A stretch of DNA of 64,000 bases from Alteromonas abrolhosensis. Lineage in GTDB: Bacteria > Pseudomonadota > Gammaproteobacteria > Enterobacterales > Alteromonadaceae. Each line of letters opens with the position of its first letter. Position 1 is the stretch's first letter. The DNA lies in contig NZ_MEJH01000013.1 of the NCBI RefSeq assembly GCF_001953635.1, forward strand, positions 1 to 64,000, read 5' to 3'. The notes beneath the pieces were generated by a model. The model saw only the letters and a list, made by a program, of their open reading frames with translations, was not told the DNA's origin and made no database searches. Shown here one piece after another: positions 17,517-27,229 of the stretch. The position numbers were made by a program, and so were the translations under genes.

Positions 17517-19334
17517 TTACTTTTGCTCTTCTACTTTTTCTTCTTTTCGCTCTGGTTCAATCAAGCTAATAACACGCCACCCTGCTTTTGGGTGAATGCT
17601 GTTGCCGTTGATAAAGGTATAGCTTTTACCTTCCGCATTGATCGCAATAAGCGGTGTAGCGCGCTCACCATACTGCTTAATATACTGCTCGTAGGTAAAC
17701 TCTTCAGTTAAGCGGGTTGTTTTAACCATTGAGTCACGGGCAATGGCTGATGCTAAGTACCCATAAGTAACGCCTTCATCGAACAGAGTAAGCTTTTTCG
17801 CGTATTGTTCGCTAACTTGGTGACTTGGTCGTGTAGATTGCTCGTTATTTGTCAGCGCCCATACTTTGTCTTTGCCCATCGTGTATTCAAAGTGATACGC
17901 AATAAGTGGGTTAAGCTGCTTATAAGGCGACATGATCAGCACAGTACCAAATGTATTCAGATCTAGGTGGCGTGCCGCATGGTCAGACATCGGGTTACCG
18001 AAATATACCGGAATATCCTTCATGCGCGCTTCTCTAATCGCATCCCAGTTAGTATCAGCAATGGTAACGTCCAGCTTTTGATTTATCATTTCCGTCGCTA
18101 AGGCGCGATTGAACTTACTGCCACCGAAAATAAGGTAGCCAGTAGGCGCTGGCGCTCTCACCTTAAGTAGCGACGCAACGGTACGTGACGTTAGGCTCTG
18201 CACCACAACCGTCGCGATAATCACCATAAAGACGATAGGAACGATAATCCCTGCACCTTCATAACCAATTTCTTCAAGCTTTAAAGAGAAAAGGGCAGAA
18301 ACCGCCGCTGCAACAATACCGCGAGGTGCAATCCAACTTAGCAAAGCTAACTCATTTAGCTTGAGTCCGGTACCAACGGAGGACGCCAGTACAGACAATG
18401 GCCGTGCCACAAACATAATGGCAGCAAGAACCACAATTGAGCCCCAACCAACATCCACTACCGATTGTAAGTTTAGGCGTGTGGCAAGCAAGATGAATAG
18501 GCCCGAAATAAGTAAAACACTCAGGGTTTCCTTAAACTCAAGAATGTCTTCTACATCAACGTCCTTCATATTGGCCAATACCATACCAGAGATGGTAACG
18601 GCTAGAAGGCCTGACTCGTGCGCCACGTAATTAGACGCTGCAAATACACCCAGAATTACGGTTAAAACGGCGGTATTAAGCAGGTAGTGTGGTATCCAAT
18701 CTTTGCGAATAGACAGACCAAGCAGATAGCCGGAAGCAAGTCCAAGTACAGAACCAATACCAATGGTCTTGCCAAATGCTATTAGCGTATGGGTAATGGC
18801 AGTTTCTTGTGATGCTACGATAAATTCGAAAACCAGTACGGCGAGCAGTGCGCCAATAGGGTCTATGACAATTCCTTCCCAGCGCAAGATATTGGCCAAA
18901 TTCGTTTTAGGTCGCACGGTTCTGAGCATGGGTACTATTACCGTAGGGCCAGTTACGGTAACAATGGCACCGAATAGGAAGGACAGCTGCCAGGTAAGGT
19001 CAAGGCTGTAATGAGCAGCAGTGGCTGCGACAAGCCAGGTTACAACCACGCCCACAGAGCAAAGGTTTCGCACCATGTTACCGTGACCAGCGATGTCGCT
19101 GAATTTCAGCGTCAGTGACCCTTCAAAAAGAATAATGGCAACGGAGAGAGAAACGACAGGAAACAGTAAATCTCCGAATAAGTCGTCTGCGTTGAGCACG
19201 CCAAAAACAGGGCCGACCACAATACCGACAATTAACAACGGTAAAATAGCAGGAAGCCTAACCTTATAAGCTAAGTATTGGCAGGTAATCGACAGTAATC
19301 CAACTGCAACGAGTGAAAGAAGCGGGTCTGACAA
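17517..19334 (-). CDS. Cation:proton antiporter with C-terminal TrkA-N-like domain
   Basis: The 605-residue protein has about 12-13 predicted membrane helices (residues 5-400), with CPA-type features PAILPLLIVGIVVGP, SLSVAIILFEGSLTL, TGPTVIVPMLRTVRP and SWIAPRGIVAAAVSALF. A cytosolic segment (about 415-520) resembles a TrkA-N nucleotide-binding domain (GYLIFGGSKFNRALA, then VTIADTN), although the glycine loop is not canonical. Such proteins exchange sodium or potassium for protons at the inner membrane. Which ion is used cannot be read from the sequence. The tail is lysine/glutamate-rich. Single gene. Confidence 0.88.
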   Translation of the reverse strand: MSDPLLSLVAVGLLSITCQYLAYKVRLPAILPLLIVGIVVGPVFGVLNADDLFGDLLFPVVSLSVAIILFEGSLTLKFSDIAGHGNMVRNLCSVGVVVTWLVAATAAHYSLDLTWQLSFLFGAIVTVTGPTVIVPMLRTVRPKTNLANILRWEGIVIDPIGALLAVLVFEFIVASQETAITHTLIAFGKTIGIGSVLGLASGYLLGLSIRKDWIPHYLLNTAVLTVILGVFAASNYVAHESGLLAVTISGMVLANMKDVDVEDILEFKETLSVLLISGLFILLATRLNLQSVVDVGWGSIVVLAAIMFVARPLSVLASSVGTGLKLNELALLSWIAPRGIVAAAVSALFSLKLEEIGYEGAGIIVPIVFMVIIATVVVQSLTSRTVASLLKVRAPAPTGYLIFGGSKFNRALATEMINQKLDVTIADTNWDAIREARMKDIPVYFGNPMSDHAARHLDLNTFGTVLIMSPYKQLNPLIAYHFEYTMGKDKVWALTNNEQSTRPSHQVSEQYAKKLTLFDEGVTYGYLASAIARDSMVKTTRLTEEFTYEQYIKQYGERATPLIAINAEGKSYTFINGNSIHPKAGWRVISLIEPERKEEKVEEQK

Positions 19335-19544
19335 AGTGAGTCCTTAACGTGTTGGTATTATTCCATGGTATATCAGCCTAAACATTTGTCATACTGAGAC
19401 TTTAGACCAAATAATGTTTATAGCGATATACGCTCGGGCTAAAAGTTTAGACCAATAGACCTTATTTCGCGCGCTAAAATGCATGTTAGAGAATGAATAG
19501 GTTTGCTATTATCCGTTAATTATTGTTCTTTTCGGAGCCCTTCA

Positions 19545-20396
19545 TTGAACATTCTTTTTAAATTTGCGCTTATACCAGTATTACTTGTATTAGTTTCAGC
19601 ATGCGCGGTTCAATATCCTACCCCGAACGCTCAACTACAAATAAAAAGTATCGTTAATTTGCCGAAAGAACTTTCAGAAACGTCCGGTCTTTTTTGCGAT
19701 GTTGACGGCATGTATTCGTTGAATGATTCAGGTAATGCTCCCATCATTTACCGCATTAACTACCAAGGTGAAATTATTGAGCGTACGCGTTTACCGCTCA
19801 CCAATAAAGACTGGGAAGCAATAACTGCCGACGCGTCGTCATTTTACATTGCGGATGTGGGGAACAATAAGGGTAAAAGAGAGCAGGTAGAAATACACAA
19901 GGTAAACCGTTCGAATGTGAATGACATCACCACTATTACTTTGAAATACGAAGGTAATGACGCTTCGAACAATATCCCCTATGCCCACGACTTTGACTCA
20001 GAGGCAATGGTTAAACATGGCGACGATCTTCTTCTTTTCTCAAAAAGCTGGAAAACAGGAATAACCCATGTTTATAAAGTGAATGAAGGTGAGATTGAAC
20101 AAACTATAAGTACATTTGCATCCATTGACGGACTACCGGGCGTAGTGACGGGAGTCGATTTCGATCAGCACCAAAATAAGTTTGTCATTACCGGGTACAA
20201 ATCAGACCCATTCGGAAATTTTTCCACTTTCATGGCTCAAATCTCGAAAGACTTTACTTTGCTTGATGTATGGCCGCTTGAGCAATATAAACAAGTTGAA
20301 GGCATATGTGTGGATAACAACGGCATGTATTGGTTCAGCGAAGAAGCTACGGAAGGTCGTAAAGCATCGCTTTCTAGCGCCAAAGTAACGCCATAA
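19545..20396 (+). CDS. Predicted lipoprotein, SdiA-regulated/phytase-like propeller type
   Basis: The start taken is TTG 19545, with GGAG eight bases upstream; this gives a standard signal peptide (NILFKFALIPVLLVLVSAC) with the lipidated cysteine at residue 20. A longer frame from TTG 19503 would bury the signal. The 283-residue protein has repeats typical of a beta-propeller: ELSETSGLFCDVDGMYSLND, DWEAITADASSFYIADVGNN, HDFDSEAMV and EQVEGICVDNNGMYWFSEE. This resembles the SdiA-regulated or phytase-esterase-like families, but no catalytic residues are assigned. Probably attached to the outer membrane on the periplasmic side. Function unknown. Confidence 0.75.
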   Translation: MNILFKFALIPVLLVLVSACAVQYPTPNAQLQIKSIVNLPKELSETSGLFCDVDGMYSLNDSGNAPIIYRINYQGEIIERTRLPLTNKDWEAITADASSFYIADVGNNKGKREQVEIHKVNRSNVNDITTITLKYEGNDASNNIPYAHDFDSEAMVKHGDDLLLFSKSWKTGITHVYKVNEGEIEQTISTFASIDGLPGVVTGVDFDQHQNKFVITGYKSDPFGNFSTFMAQISKDFTLLDVWPLEQYKQVEGICVDNNGMYWFSEEATEGRKASLSSAKVTP

Positions 20397-20403
20397 CAAT
20401 GCA

Positions 20404-20443
20404 GTAACAACGCCTTTGTATCGGGGGGAGTGCGGCGTTATTA
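20404..20443 (+). terminator. Possible weak terminator after the lipoprotein gene
   Basis: The inverted arms AACGCC and GGCGTT, extended by flanking T/A pairs, enclose a 20-nt loop shortly after the stop codon. There is no long T run. Confidence 0.35.
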
Positions 20444-20666
20444 TGGCTAACTGAGCGAATACGGGCAGATAGTCTCTCCAAGTTATCTTTGTTTTTCCAA
20501 TGTTTAGAATAGGTGTTCCTGTCAGTTACGATAGGCGTTCTTTTTTTAAGTTATCTTTTAGCCAATGTTAGTAAAATGGCTAATACCCAACCGCCCACTT
20601 TCCTGCCTATACTGAAATTGTGATCGAATAAGTTGTAGCCAACCACAGTTTGAGAGGCAGCGAAAA

Positions 20667-21254
20667 ATGAGACGATTGAACCAGTCCTTTTTAGCAATGT
20701 GTATTTGCCCATGTTTTTTAATGGTGGGTGCAGCAAATGCCTCCGTAGTTGAAAAAGCACAGGAATGGCTCAATAAATACTCAAGCAATGACGACACGTT
20801 TTCCTTAACCCTCACCAAAAACAAAATTAAGTTTAAAGGCTGCAAACAAAAGCAGTACCAATTAGCGTTTAGCCAAAAAATTGCGCCTATGTTTAATGTT
20901 GAAGCTATTGTTCACTATAACAAAGGGTTGCTTGATTACGGCGTTATGTCTCAGCGTGTCAGAAGCCACGAATTTGAAGTAGTAAGCTGGTGGGATCGAG
21001 GGGATTATCGCTTGGGGTTGAGTCACAAAGTGCGCCCCCGCCACGAAATGAGTATTCCAGTTGCTGATACAATTCGACTTCCAACCAGCACGTCCGCAGG
21101 CCTTTATTTAGAAATTCCATTTGCCGAAGACAAGCATCTTCTTACTGTTGGTGCTATGAGAGAGTCGTGGGAAAGTGAAGGGGCATCAATGCAATTGCCC
21201 TGGCGCTCTAGCCGTGACAATCAAGTGAAAGTAGAATACGCCATCACTTTCTAA
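20667..21254 (+). CDS. Secreted or outer-membrane protein of unknown function
   Basis: The 195-residue protein starts with a signal peptide that probably ends at VGAANA (residue 27). The mature part has many alternating strands (YQLAFSQ, FNVEAIVHYN, YRLGLSHKV, GLYLEIPF) and ends VEYAITF. A terminal phenylalanine after an alternating strand is the usual sorting signal of outer-membrane beta-barrels, so a small barrel is possible. GAGAGGCAG lies upstream of the ATG. I do not recognise the family. It is on the same strand as the lipoprotein gene but 270 bp away. Confidence 0.65.
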   Translation: MRRLNQSFLAMCICPCFLMVGAANASVVEKAQEWLNKYSSNDDTFSLTLTKNKIKFKGCKQKQYQLAFSQKIAPMFNVEAIVHYNKGLLDYGVMSQRVRSHEFEVVSWWDRGDYRLGLSHKVRPRHEMSIPVADTIRLPTSTSAGLYLEIPFAEDKHLLTVGAMRESWESEGASMQLPWRSSRDNQVKVEYAITF

Positions 21255-21322
21255 ATGATGGCGCGTAAAACGGGTTTGTTTCGAAGCTTCAGACTTCGCA
21301 AAGTGTAAGCAAGCTTAGACCG

Positions 21323-23233
21323 CTACAGTTTAAACCTACTCACTTCTGATGAAAGCTCTTGTGCAAGTTCGTCGAGCTTGTCACTCACGCTAACCAATAT
21401 CTTAGTTGCATTCAGGGTTTCTTCACTTGATGCACTAATGTCATTAATGTTTCGACTGATATCTTCAACCACAGTAGCTTGCTCTTCTGTGGCAGTGGCC
21501 ACTTGTGTGTTCACATCGTTAATGTGAGCAATTTCTTCGGCGATATCTTGAAGTAGTTTATCTATTTCATTGGTTGCGGTTACCACATCGGTTGTGCGCG
21601 CGCGGCTAGACTCCATTTGCGAAACGGCAGATTTAGAGTCTTGCTGGAACTTGTCTATCTTCACCTGTATTTCATCAGTGGCTTGGGCGGCACGCTGTGC
21701 AAGTGTTCGCACCTCATCAGCAACTACCGAGAAGCCTCGGCCGTGATCGCCAGCCCGCGCTGCTTCAATTGCGGCATTTAGCGCAAGCAGGTTGGTTTGC
21801 TCTGAAATTCCCCGAATGGTATCAAGAATGCCGCCAATCGCCGCTGTGTGTTCATCAAGCGATTGAATAACCCTAGACACATCTTGAATTTGGTCGGAAA
21901 GACCGTTTATCGCGTGAACTGCGCGCTGGGTAATCTCTCGACCGTGAGCGGAGTTAGTGGTTGCCAGATTCGCATTTTGCGCAGCATGAGTAGCTGACTG
22001 AGCCACCTCATTCACCGTACTGCCCATCTCTGTTAATGCGGCTGCCGCCTGTAAGGTTTGATCGCGCTGACTCTTGGTAGAGTTTTCTGTTTGATGAGAC
22101 TGCTTCGCAACATCTTGTGCTGACGCCTTTAGCGCGTGACTTGTTTTCGCCACTTGCGAAATAGTGCCGTGAAGGTGATCAATAAAGTTGTTGAACCCTT
22201 CCACTAAGCGGGCAATCTCTTTTTGTTCTGGCATAGGAATACGAGAGCGCAAATCGCCTTGTCCTCTACCAAGCTGCTGGAAAACATCGGCTAGCGATTC
22301 AAGTGGCTTGGTAAGCGTGCCTGCTAGCCAAATGCCAATAAGCGCGAAAGCGCCAGCAATAACCAAGGCCCAAATAATAATTTGGCGACTGCCTGCATTT
22401 AATGATGCGTAAAGCTCGTGCTCGGGTACTTGTGCTACCACATACCAACCGGCTTTTTCCACATAGGTACTGGCAAACAGTTGCGTGTCGCCTGCTGAAT
22501 CGCTGGTGGCCATAGCAAAGCCCTGACGATTAAGTAGTTGCCCCGCTGCGCTCGAATCGCTTATTGACGCTAACTTCGCCTTGCCCAGTAACTCAGTGTC
22601 GGGGTGAGCGATAATGGTGCCGTTACCGTCAACAAGAAAGACAAAGCCGGTTTGGGCAATTTTCACCGCATTGATGATATCTAGTAACTCATCGACCGAC
22701 TTAGCGACACCTGACATACCTCTACCGTTTACTTGCTGGTAATTCGCAAAAAGACGGTAACCCTTACCGGGTTCGTTGTACAAACTTAATGATATTGGCT
22801 CGCCGCTATCTTTATAGGCGAAAAACCATCCATCGAATTCATCGTTTTGAAGCACTCTTAAAAAACCGTCCTGGTTCCAATATTTGTAGGTGGTTCTGTC
22901 TACGAATGAGGCAACAGTTAAATCGTTGAATTCAACAATATTACTTAAATAGTTAACAAGACGGCGTTCGCCAGCGCTGTCTGCACCTGCTGAAGACCAT
23001 GCAAGAATGTCAGGATTAGAGGCAATGCCATGAGCAACAGTAAGCATCACACTTGCTTCCCTGTCCACTCGGTTGCCAACCTGTTTAAGTAACGAAGGAA
23101 GCTGAAGCTCTTCCATGTTCTCTTTAACGAGATCACGGGCAATCCACTGGCTAATGGAACCTACAAGAATAGCAGCAGCGAGTACCGCCACAATAAGAGA
23201 AATAATGAGTTTTTGTTTTATACTGAAAGTCAT
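21323..23233 (-). CDS. Methyl-accepting chemotaxis protein (Cache-type sensor)
   Basis: The 636-residue chemoreceptor has a first membrane helix (about 10-32), a periplasmic double-Cache-like sensor (about 35-280, with [17 protein letters not shown]), a second helix (about 285-305), a HAMP domain ([16 protein letters not shown]) and a long signalling domain. The hairpin tip [20 protein letters not shown] and the following [15 protein letters not shown] are diagnostic and bind CheA/CheW. The ligand is unknown; Cache sensors often bind amino or organic acids. It stands alone with no che genes near. No strong ribosome site is visible. Confidence 0.93.
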   Translation of the reverse strand: MTFSIKQKLIISLIVAVLAAAILVGSISQWIARDLVKENMEELQLPSLLKQVGNRVDREASVMLTVAHGIASNPDILAWSSAGADSAGERRLVNYLSNIVEFNDLTVASFVDRTTYKYWNQDGFLRVLQNDEFDGWFFAYKDSGEPISLSLYNEPGKGYRLFANYQQVNGRGMSGVAKSVDELLDIINAVKIAQTGFVFLVDGNGTIIAHPDTELLGKAKLASISDSSAAGQLLNRQGFAMATSDSAGDTQLFASTYVEKAGWYVVAQVPEHELYASLNAGSRQIIIWALVIAGAFALIGIWLAGTLTKPLESLADVFQQLGRGQGDLRSRIPMPEQKEIARLVEGFNNFIDHLHGTISQVAKTSHALKASAQDVAKQSHQTENSTKSQRDQTLQAAAALTEMGSTVNEVAQSATHAAQNANLATTNSAHGREITQRAVHAINGLSDQIQDVSRVIQSLDEHTAAIGGILDTIRGISEQTNLLALNAAIEAARAGDHGRGFSVVADEVRTLAQRAAQATDEIQVKIDKFQQDSKSAVSQMESSRARTTDVVTATNEIDKLLQDIAEEIAHINDVNTQVATATEEQATVVEDISRNINDISASSEETLNATKILVSVSDKLDELAQELSSEVSRFKL

Positions 23234-23499
23234 GACTTTCGACCACGTAAGTTAATGCTGAAATTTTGATAAAGGGTGACGTGGCATTGCAGGCACAGCA
23301 ACGTCTGATACTGAGTCCTAGGCGGGTCAGTACTACTCTCTGATTCTTACGCTAGTGCTATTGTTATTTTTAAAGCGCAGACAAGTTATCGACCTATTCC
23401 CTGCAAAGTTTATACTTTTTGCTAAGGAAAGAAGATTGTGAAGCATAATTGACCAATAGGTCAATAGAAAGATGAGGGTTGATACCAACACTTATTACA
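23234..23499. other. Gene-free stretch upstream of the chemoreceptor
   Basis: No coding sequence is credible on either strand here. It should contain the chemoreceptor promoter, but I cannot identify a clear sigma70 or sigma28 element. Confidence 0.4.
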
Positions 23500-23537
23500 A
23501 AAAGGCCCTCTGACTTTCATAGAAAACGAGAGGGCCA
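23500..23537 (-). terminator. Intrinsic terminator of the M3 peptidase gene
   Basis: On the minus strand GGCCCTC and GAGGGCC (23530-23536 and 23504-23510) form a stem with a 19-nt loop and are followed by TTTTT. Confidence 0.8.
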
Positions 23538-23598
23538 ATGTCATGCTGAAGCTACAGATTTAATTAGCAACAGACCTAGGAAAAGTAAGTGCTAAACC

Positions 23599-25788
23599 TT
23601 ACTCTTTGTTTTCCTTAGGAATTGGGAAACCACGGTCACGCATCAATGCATCTACCTTGGCATCGCGGCCGCGGAACTTGCGATAAGCTTCGGCTGGATC
23701 CATAGCATTACGTACAGCGAATAGGTATTTCACTAAGCGATCGCCTACTTCTTTATCGTAGAAACCACCCGGTGCTTCCATAAAGGCTTCTGCTGCGTCG
23801 GCAGTAAGTACCTCTGCCCACATGTAGCCATAATAGGCCGCTGCATAACCTTCACCCGAGAACACGTGACCGAAATGAGGTGAACGGTGACGCATAACGA
23901 TTTCTTCTGGCATACCTAGCTTCTTAAGCTCTTCACGCTCAAAAGTATCAGGGTCAATCTTGCTAGGATCGGTAGTGTGATACTTCAGGTCCATAATGGC
24001 AGAAGCCATGTATTCAGTGGTTTTGAAGCCTTCATTGAAGGTTGAGGCCTTCTTAATCTTCTCAACCAGTTCAGCAGGAATTGGCTCGCCTGTTTCATGG
24101 TGCACTAGGTAGTTGTTAATAACCTCATCGGTGGTTAACCAACGCTCTAGTAACTGAGACTGGAACTCAGTGTAATCGCGTACGCCAGAATGCGAAGATG
24201 GGTATTTTACGTCAGACGCTAAGAAGTGAAGTGCATGACCAAATTCATGGAAGTAGGTCTCAGCATCATCCCAAGAAATAAGCGTAGCTTCGCCGTCAGC
24301 GCCTTTCACGAAGTTCGAGTTGTTAGAAGACAATACGGTTTTCTTGCCATCGAACGTGGTGTAAGAGCGATACGTGGTCGCCCAGGCACCAGAGCGTTTA
24401 CCCTGGCGTGAGAATGGATCTAGGTACCAAAGGCCAATGTGTTCACCGCTGTCTTTGTCCGTTACTTCCCATACTTTCACGTCTTCGTGGAATACTGGCA
24501 CTTTGCCTTCTGCAACAGGTGTGAAGTTGAAGTTGAACAAGCGACCGGCAACGTAGAACATTGCTTCGCGAAGCTTATCAAGCTGTAAGTACTGTTTTAC
24601 TTCGTTTGAATCTAGGTCGTATTTCGCTTGGCGTACTTTCTCTGCATAGAAGCGGTAGTCCCAAGGTGCAATAGTAATGTCTGCACCTTCTTTATCGGCA
24701 ATGGCTTGCATGTCAGCTACTTCTTCTTCAACGCGAGCAATAGCGGCTGGCCATACTTTCATCATAAGATCCATGGCGTTTTCTGGGTTCTTCGCCATGC
24801 GATCTTCTAAACGCCACTGTGCGTAATTTTCGTAACCTAATAACTCAACGCGTTCATCTCGAAGGGTTAGGATACGTTTAATGATATCGTTGTTATCAAA
24901 CTCGTCAGCATTGTCGCCGCGGTTATAGTAAGTACGCCATACTTTTTCACGAAGCTCACGATTAGTTGAGTAGGTCAAAAACGGGTCCATTGACGAACGC
25001 GTATTGGTAATCGCATATTTACCTTCTTCGCCGCGAGACTCGGCTGCCGCTTTTGCTGCTTTAACGAACGAGGCTGGTAAGCCATCAAGCTGGTCTTCGG
25101 TAATATAAGTTACGTAGTTTTCTTCGTCCGCTAGCACGTTGTTAGAAAACTTGGTGTGCAGCGTAGCAAGTTCTTGGTTAATTTCAGCGTAACGCTTTTT
25201 CGCTTCGCCATCTAACGTTGCGCCATTGCGTGCGAAGCTATTGTAAGTCATCCACGTAATGCGTTGTTCTTCTGGCGTGAGTGATTTCAGTTCATCAGAC
25301 TCGTATACCGCTTTTACTCTTTCAAAGAGTTTTTCATTTTGCGTAATTTGAGTGAAGAAAGCTGATAGCTTTGGCGACATTTCTGCCTGAATTTCGCGGA
25401 ATTCAGGGCTAGATTTGTTAGAGCTCCAAATGCCGTAGTAAGTGAATACACGGCCAAGCTCTGCACCTGCACGCTCCATTTCAACTATGACGTTTTCAAA
25501 CGTTGGCGGTGCTTCGTTATTAGCGATGGCTTCGATCTCTTTAAGATTCAATTCCATAGCTTTTTCCAGCGCAGGTTTTAAATCCTCTAGATTCATTTTA
25601 TCGAAAGCAGGCACGCCGCCGTACGGGCCTTTAAACTCTTGAAGCAGCACGTTATCAAACTGTGCTTGTTGAGATGTCGCTGTCTTTTGTACATCAGTGC
25701 TGGTGGTTTCAGGCGCTTTTTGTTCTGAACATGCACCGAGTGCAACCACAACCGCCATAGCGGTAAGTGATGATTTGAATTTACCCAT
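23599..25788 (-). CDS. M3-family metallopeptidase, predicted lipoprotein (Dcp-like)
   Basis: The 729-residue zinc peptidase belongs to the thimet oligopeptidase / peptidyl-dipeptidase Dcp family, which trims short peptides. The zinc motif HEFGH places H514, E515 and H518, with a downstream glutamate as third ligand as the family requires. GLWYLDPFSRQGKRSGAW and HRSPHFGHVFSGEGYAAAYYGYMW are typical of Dcp. Unlike cytosolic E. coli Dcp, it begins with a lipoprotein signal (AVVVALGACS, lipidated C20), so it acts in the periplasm or at the cell surface. Single gene. Confidence 0.93.
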   Translation of the reverse strand: MGKFKSSLTAMAVVVALGACSEQKAPETTSTDVQKTATSQQAQFDNVLLQEFKGPYGGVPAFDKMNLEDLKPALEKAMELNLKEIEAIANNEAPPTFENVIVEMERAGAELGRVFTYYGIWSSNKSSPEFREIQAEMSPKLSAFFTQITQNEKLFERVKAVYESDELKSLTPEEQRITWMTYNSFARNGATLDGEAKKRYAEINQELATLHTKFSNNVLADEENYVTYITEDQLDGLPASFVKAAKAAAESRGEEGKYAITNTRSSMDPFLTYSTNRELREKVWRTYYNRGDNADEFDNNDIIKRILTLRDERVELLGYENYAQWRLEDRMAKNPENAMDLMMKVWPAAIARVEEEVADMQAIADKEGADITIAPWDYRFYAEKVRQAKYDLDSNEVKQYLQLDKLREAMFYVAGRLFNFNFTPVAEGKVPVFHEDVKVWEVTDKDSGEHIGLWYLDPFSRQGKRSGAWATTYRSYTTFDGKKTVLSSNNSNFVKGADGEATLISWDDAETYFHEFGHALHFLASDVKYPSSHSGVRDYTEFQSQLLERWLTTDEVINNYLVHHETGEPIPAELVEKIKKASTFNEGFKTTEYMASAIMDLKYHTTDPSKIDPDTFEREELKKLGMPEEIVMRHRSPHFGHVFSGEGYAAAYYGYMWAEVLTADAAEAFMEAPGGFYDKEVGDRLVKYLFAVRNAMDPAEAYRKFRGRDAKVDALMRDRGFPIPKENKE

Positions 25789-26041
25789 GAGTTTTCCTGT
25801 CTATTTTTTATCTATACGTTTTTGACAAAATCCATCTTAAGATAATGTAAAAATAAGTTAAATGCTCTTTAACGTAATTCCTTGCAGCACAGCGGTTTGA
25901 CGTCAAAACGTGCAAATATGCAATTCATCGAAATTGGTTAAAATTTGATTGGCTTTATGTTGGTTGGAATTTACACTGCGCGCGTTCTAAATAGCTGTAT
26001 TCCACAGCTCGTAAACCACTGACTTATTAACTGTGATCACC

Positions 26042-26560
26042 ATGTTTGAATTACTTCTTCACGCGTTTCCCGTTATATTCGCGTTGGCCTCCTTTTGGTC
26101 GAATACTGAACGTAAATTACTGTTACTGAATTTAGGGCTATGTATTGCCATTGGCTCACTTTTGGTTTTTGAGCAGGCGTGGGGAGGAGCAATTGTTATT
26201 ACAGTGGCAGGGCTGAGTACCAGTTATCGTTTGATAAAACAAAAACTACTGTCTCCTGTTGCAACCTACATTACATTAATCTCTATGATGGTTATTGTAC
26301 TGACGGTAAACAACCTAACCGGTAAAACCTCGTTGGTTGAGGCTATGCCTGTGTTAACTTTCATGGCGTACCGCTTTGGTGAGCTCCACTGTAAAGAAGC
26401 GGGTTTGAGGGTGTGCATGATTATTGGCTCAATCAATTTCACCGCGTACGGCATAATAACTCAAACCTGGGGGTTAGCCATTACCGAAGCGTTATTTGCA
26501 GCTTCGAACCTGTGGTATTACATGAAGCTAAGACGCGCCATGCGTACCAGCCCTGTTTGA
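26042..26560 (+). CDS. YgjV-like inner membrane protein
   Basis: The 172-residue, very hydrophobic protein has about five membrane helices. Overall size, the ITxxG...YRL pattern in the middle and the C-terminal ALFAASNLWYYMKLRR recall the uncharacterised YgjV family. The start is uncertain: a GTG at 26033 is in frame, but neither it nor the ATG at 26042 has a good ribosome site. Function unknown. Confidence 0.65.
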   Translation: MFELLLHAFPVIFALASFWSNTERKLLLLNLGLCIAIGSLLVFEQAWGGAIVITVAGLSTSYRLIKQKLLSPVATYITLISMMVIVLTVNNLTGKTSLVEAMPVLTFMAYRFGELHCKEAGLRVCMIIGSINFTAYGIITQTWGLAITEALFAASNLWYYMKLRRAMRTSPV

Positions 26561-26708
26561 AGCATAAAATAGCTAATATAAGTCTCCTAGCTCTACCAAT
26601 CTAATCACATGAAGGTGGGCGTAATGAAGCCGTGGCTTGTATTGAAACCATAGCCGCTTTGTGATTTATTGCATCTTTAAAGGGAATCGAAAATTCACAG
26701 GGAAGACG

Positions 26709-27149
26709 ATGCAACGCAAACCAATCGACAAGGCACTATTTCTTGGTGTTCCAGCTTTTCTACTGGCTCTTTTCATTGTAAATATCACTACAGAAGGTGA
26801 AGTGAAACTAGCAGCTACCCTAGGCAGTGTAGGGCTATGTGTTGGCTTTTTTTCTTATTTAAGAAGCAAGCGCTTCGGAAATAAATATCCTATTGAAAAC
26901 TTGATAGAAAAAGACGGTGATTTTGTGGTGTTTCACTTTTTACAGGGGCTTGATCGCCAGCCCCTCAGGGTGAACGCCAATACTATCTATGCGCTTAATT
27001 TTTCTCACCATTACCTTGGAGTTATCTTGGAAAGCGGCAACGGCAAAGGGTTTGACTTTCACTATCCTCATAAGGAAGCCGTAATAAAAGCGAGACTTCA
27101 AGAGGTGCTTGGTGATGATGGGTTTAACAACGTCAACGTGAACGTGTAG
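26709..27149 (+). CDS. Small membrane protein of unknown function
   Basis: The 146-residue protein has two membrane helices (about 9-27 and 33-50) and a cytosolic C-terminal half (FVVFHFLQGLDRQPLRVNAN, then GFDFHYPHKEAVIKARLQEVL). The ATG at 26709 has GGGAAG six bases upstream and is preferred over the longer in-frame GTG at 26661. A terminator follows. I do not recognise the family. Confidence 0.65.
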   Translation: MQRKPIDKALFLGVPAFLLALFIVNITTEGEVKLAATLGSVGLCVGFFSYLRSKRFGNKYPIENLIEKDGDFVVFHFLQGLDRQPLRVNANTIYALNFSHHYLGVILESGNGKGFDFHYPHKEAVIKARLQEVLGDDGFNNVNVNV

Positions 27150-27176
27150 ATAGAGCAAAGGTAGTTTTAGATGGAA

Positions 27177-27211
27177 GCCCAAAAGTAATGTTTACTCGCG
27201 GGCTTTTTTTA
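27177..27211 (+). terminator. Intrinsic terminator
   Basis: The outer arms AGCCC and GGGCT with an inner AGTAA/TTTACT stem are followed by seven T residues on the plus strand. Confidence 0.75.
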
Positions 27212-27229
27212 TTTTATCAGTGTAAAAAC

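Noticed and set aside
17442..17711. 89-codon plus-strand frame at the antiporter 3' end
   Set aside because: It runs through a strong terminator hairpin and is antisense to the antiporter; there is no ribosome site.
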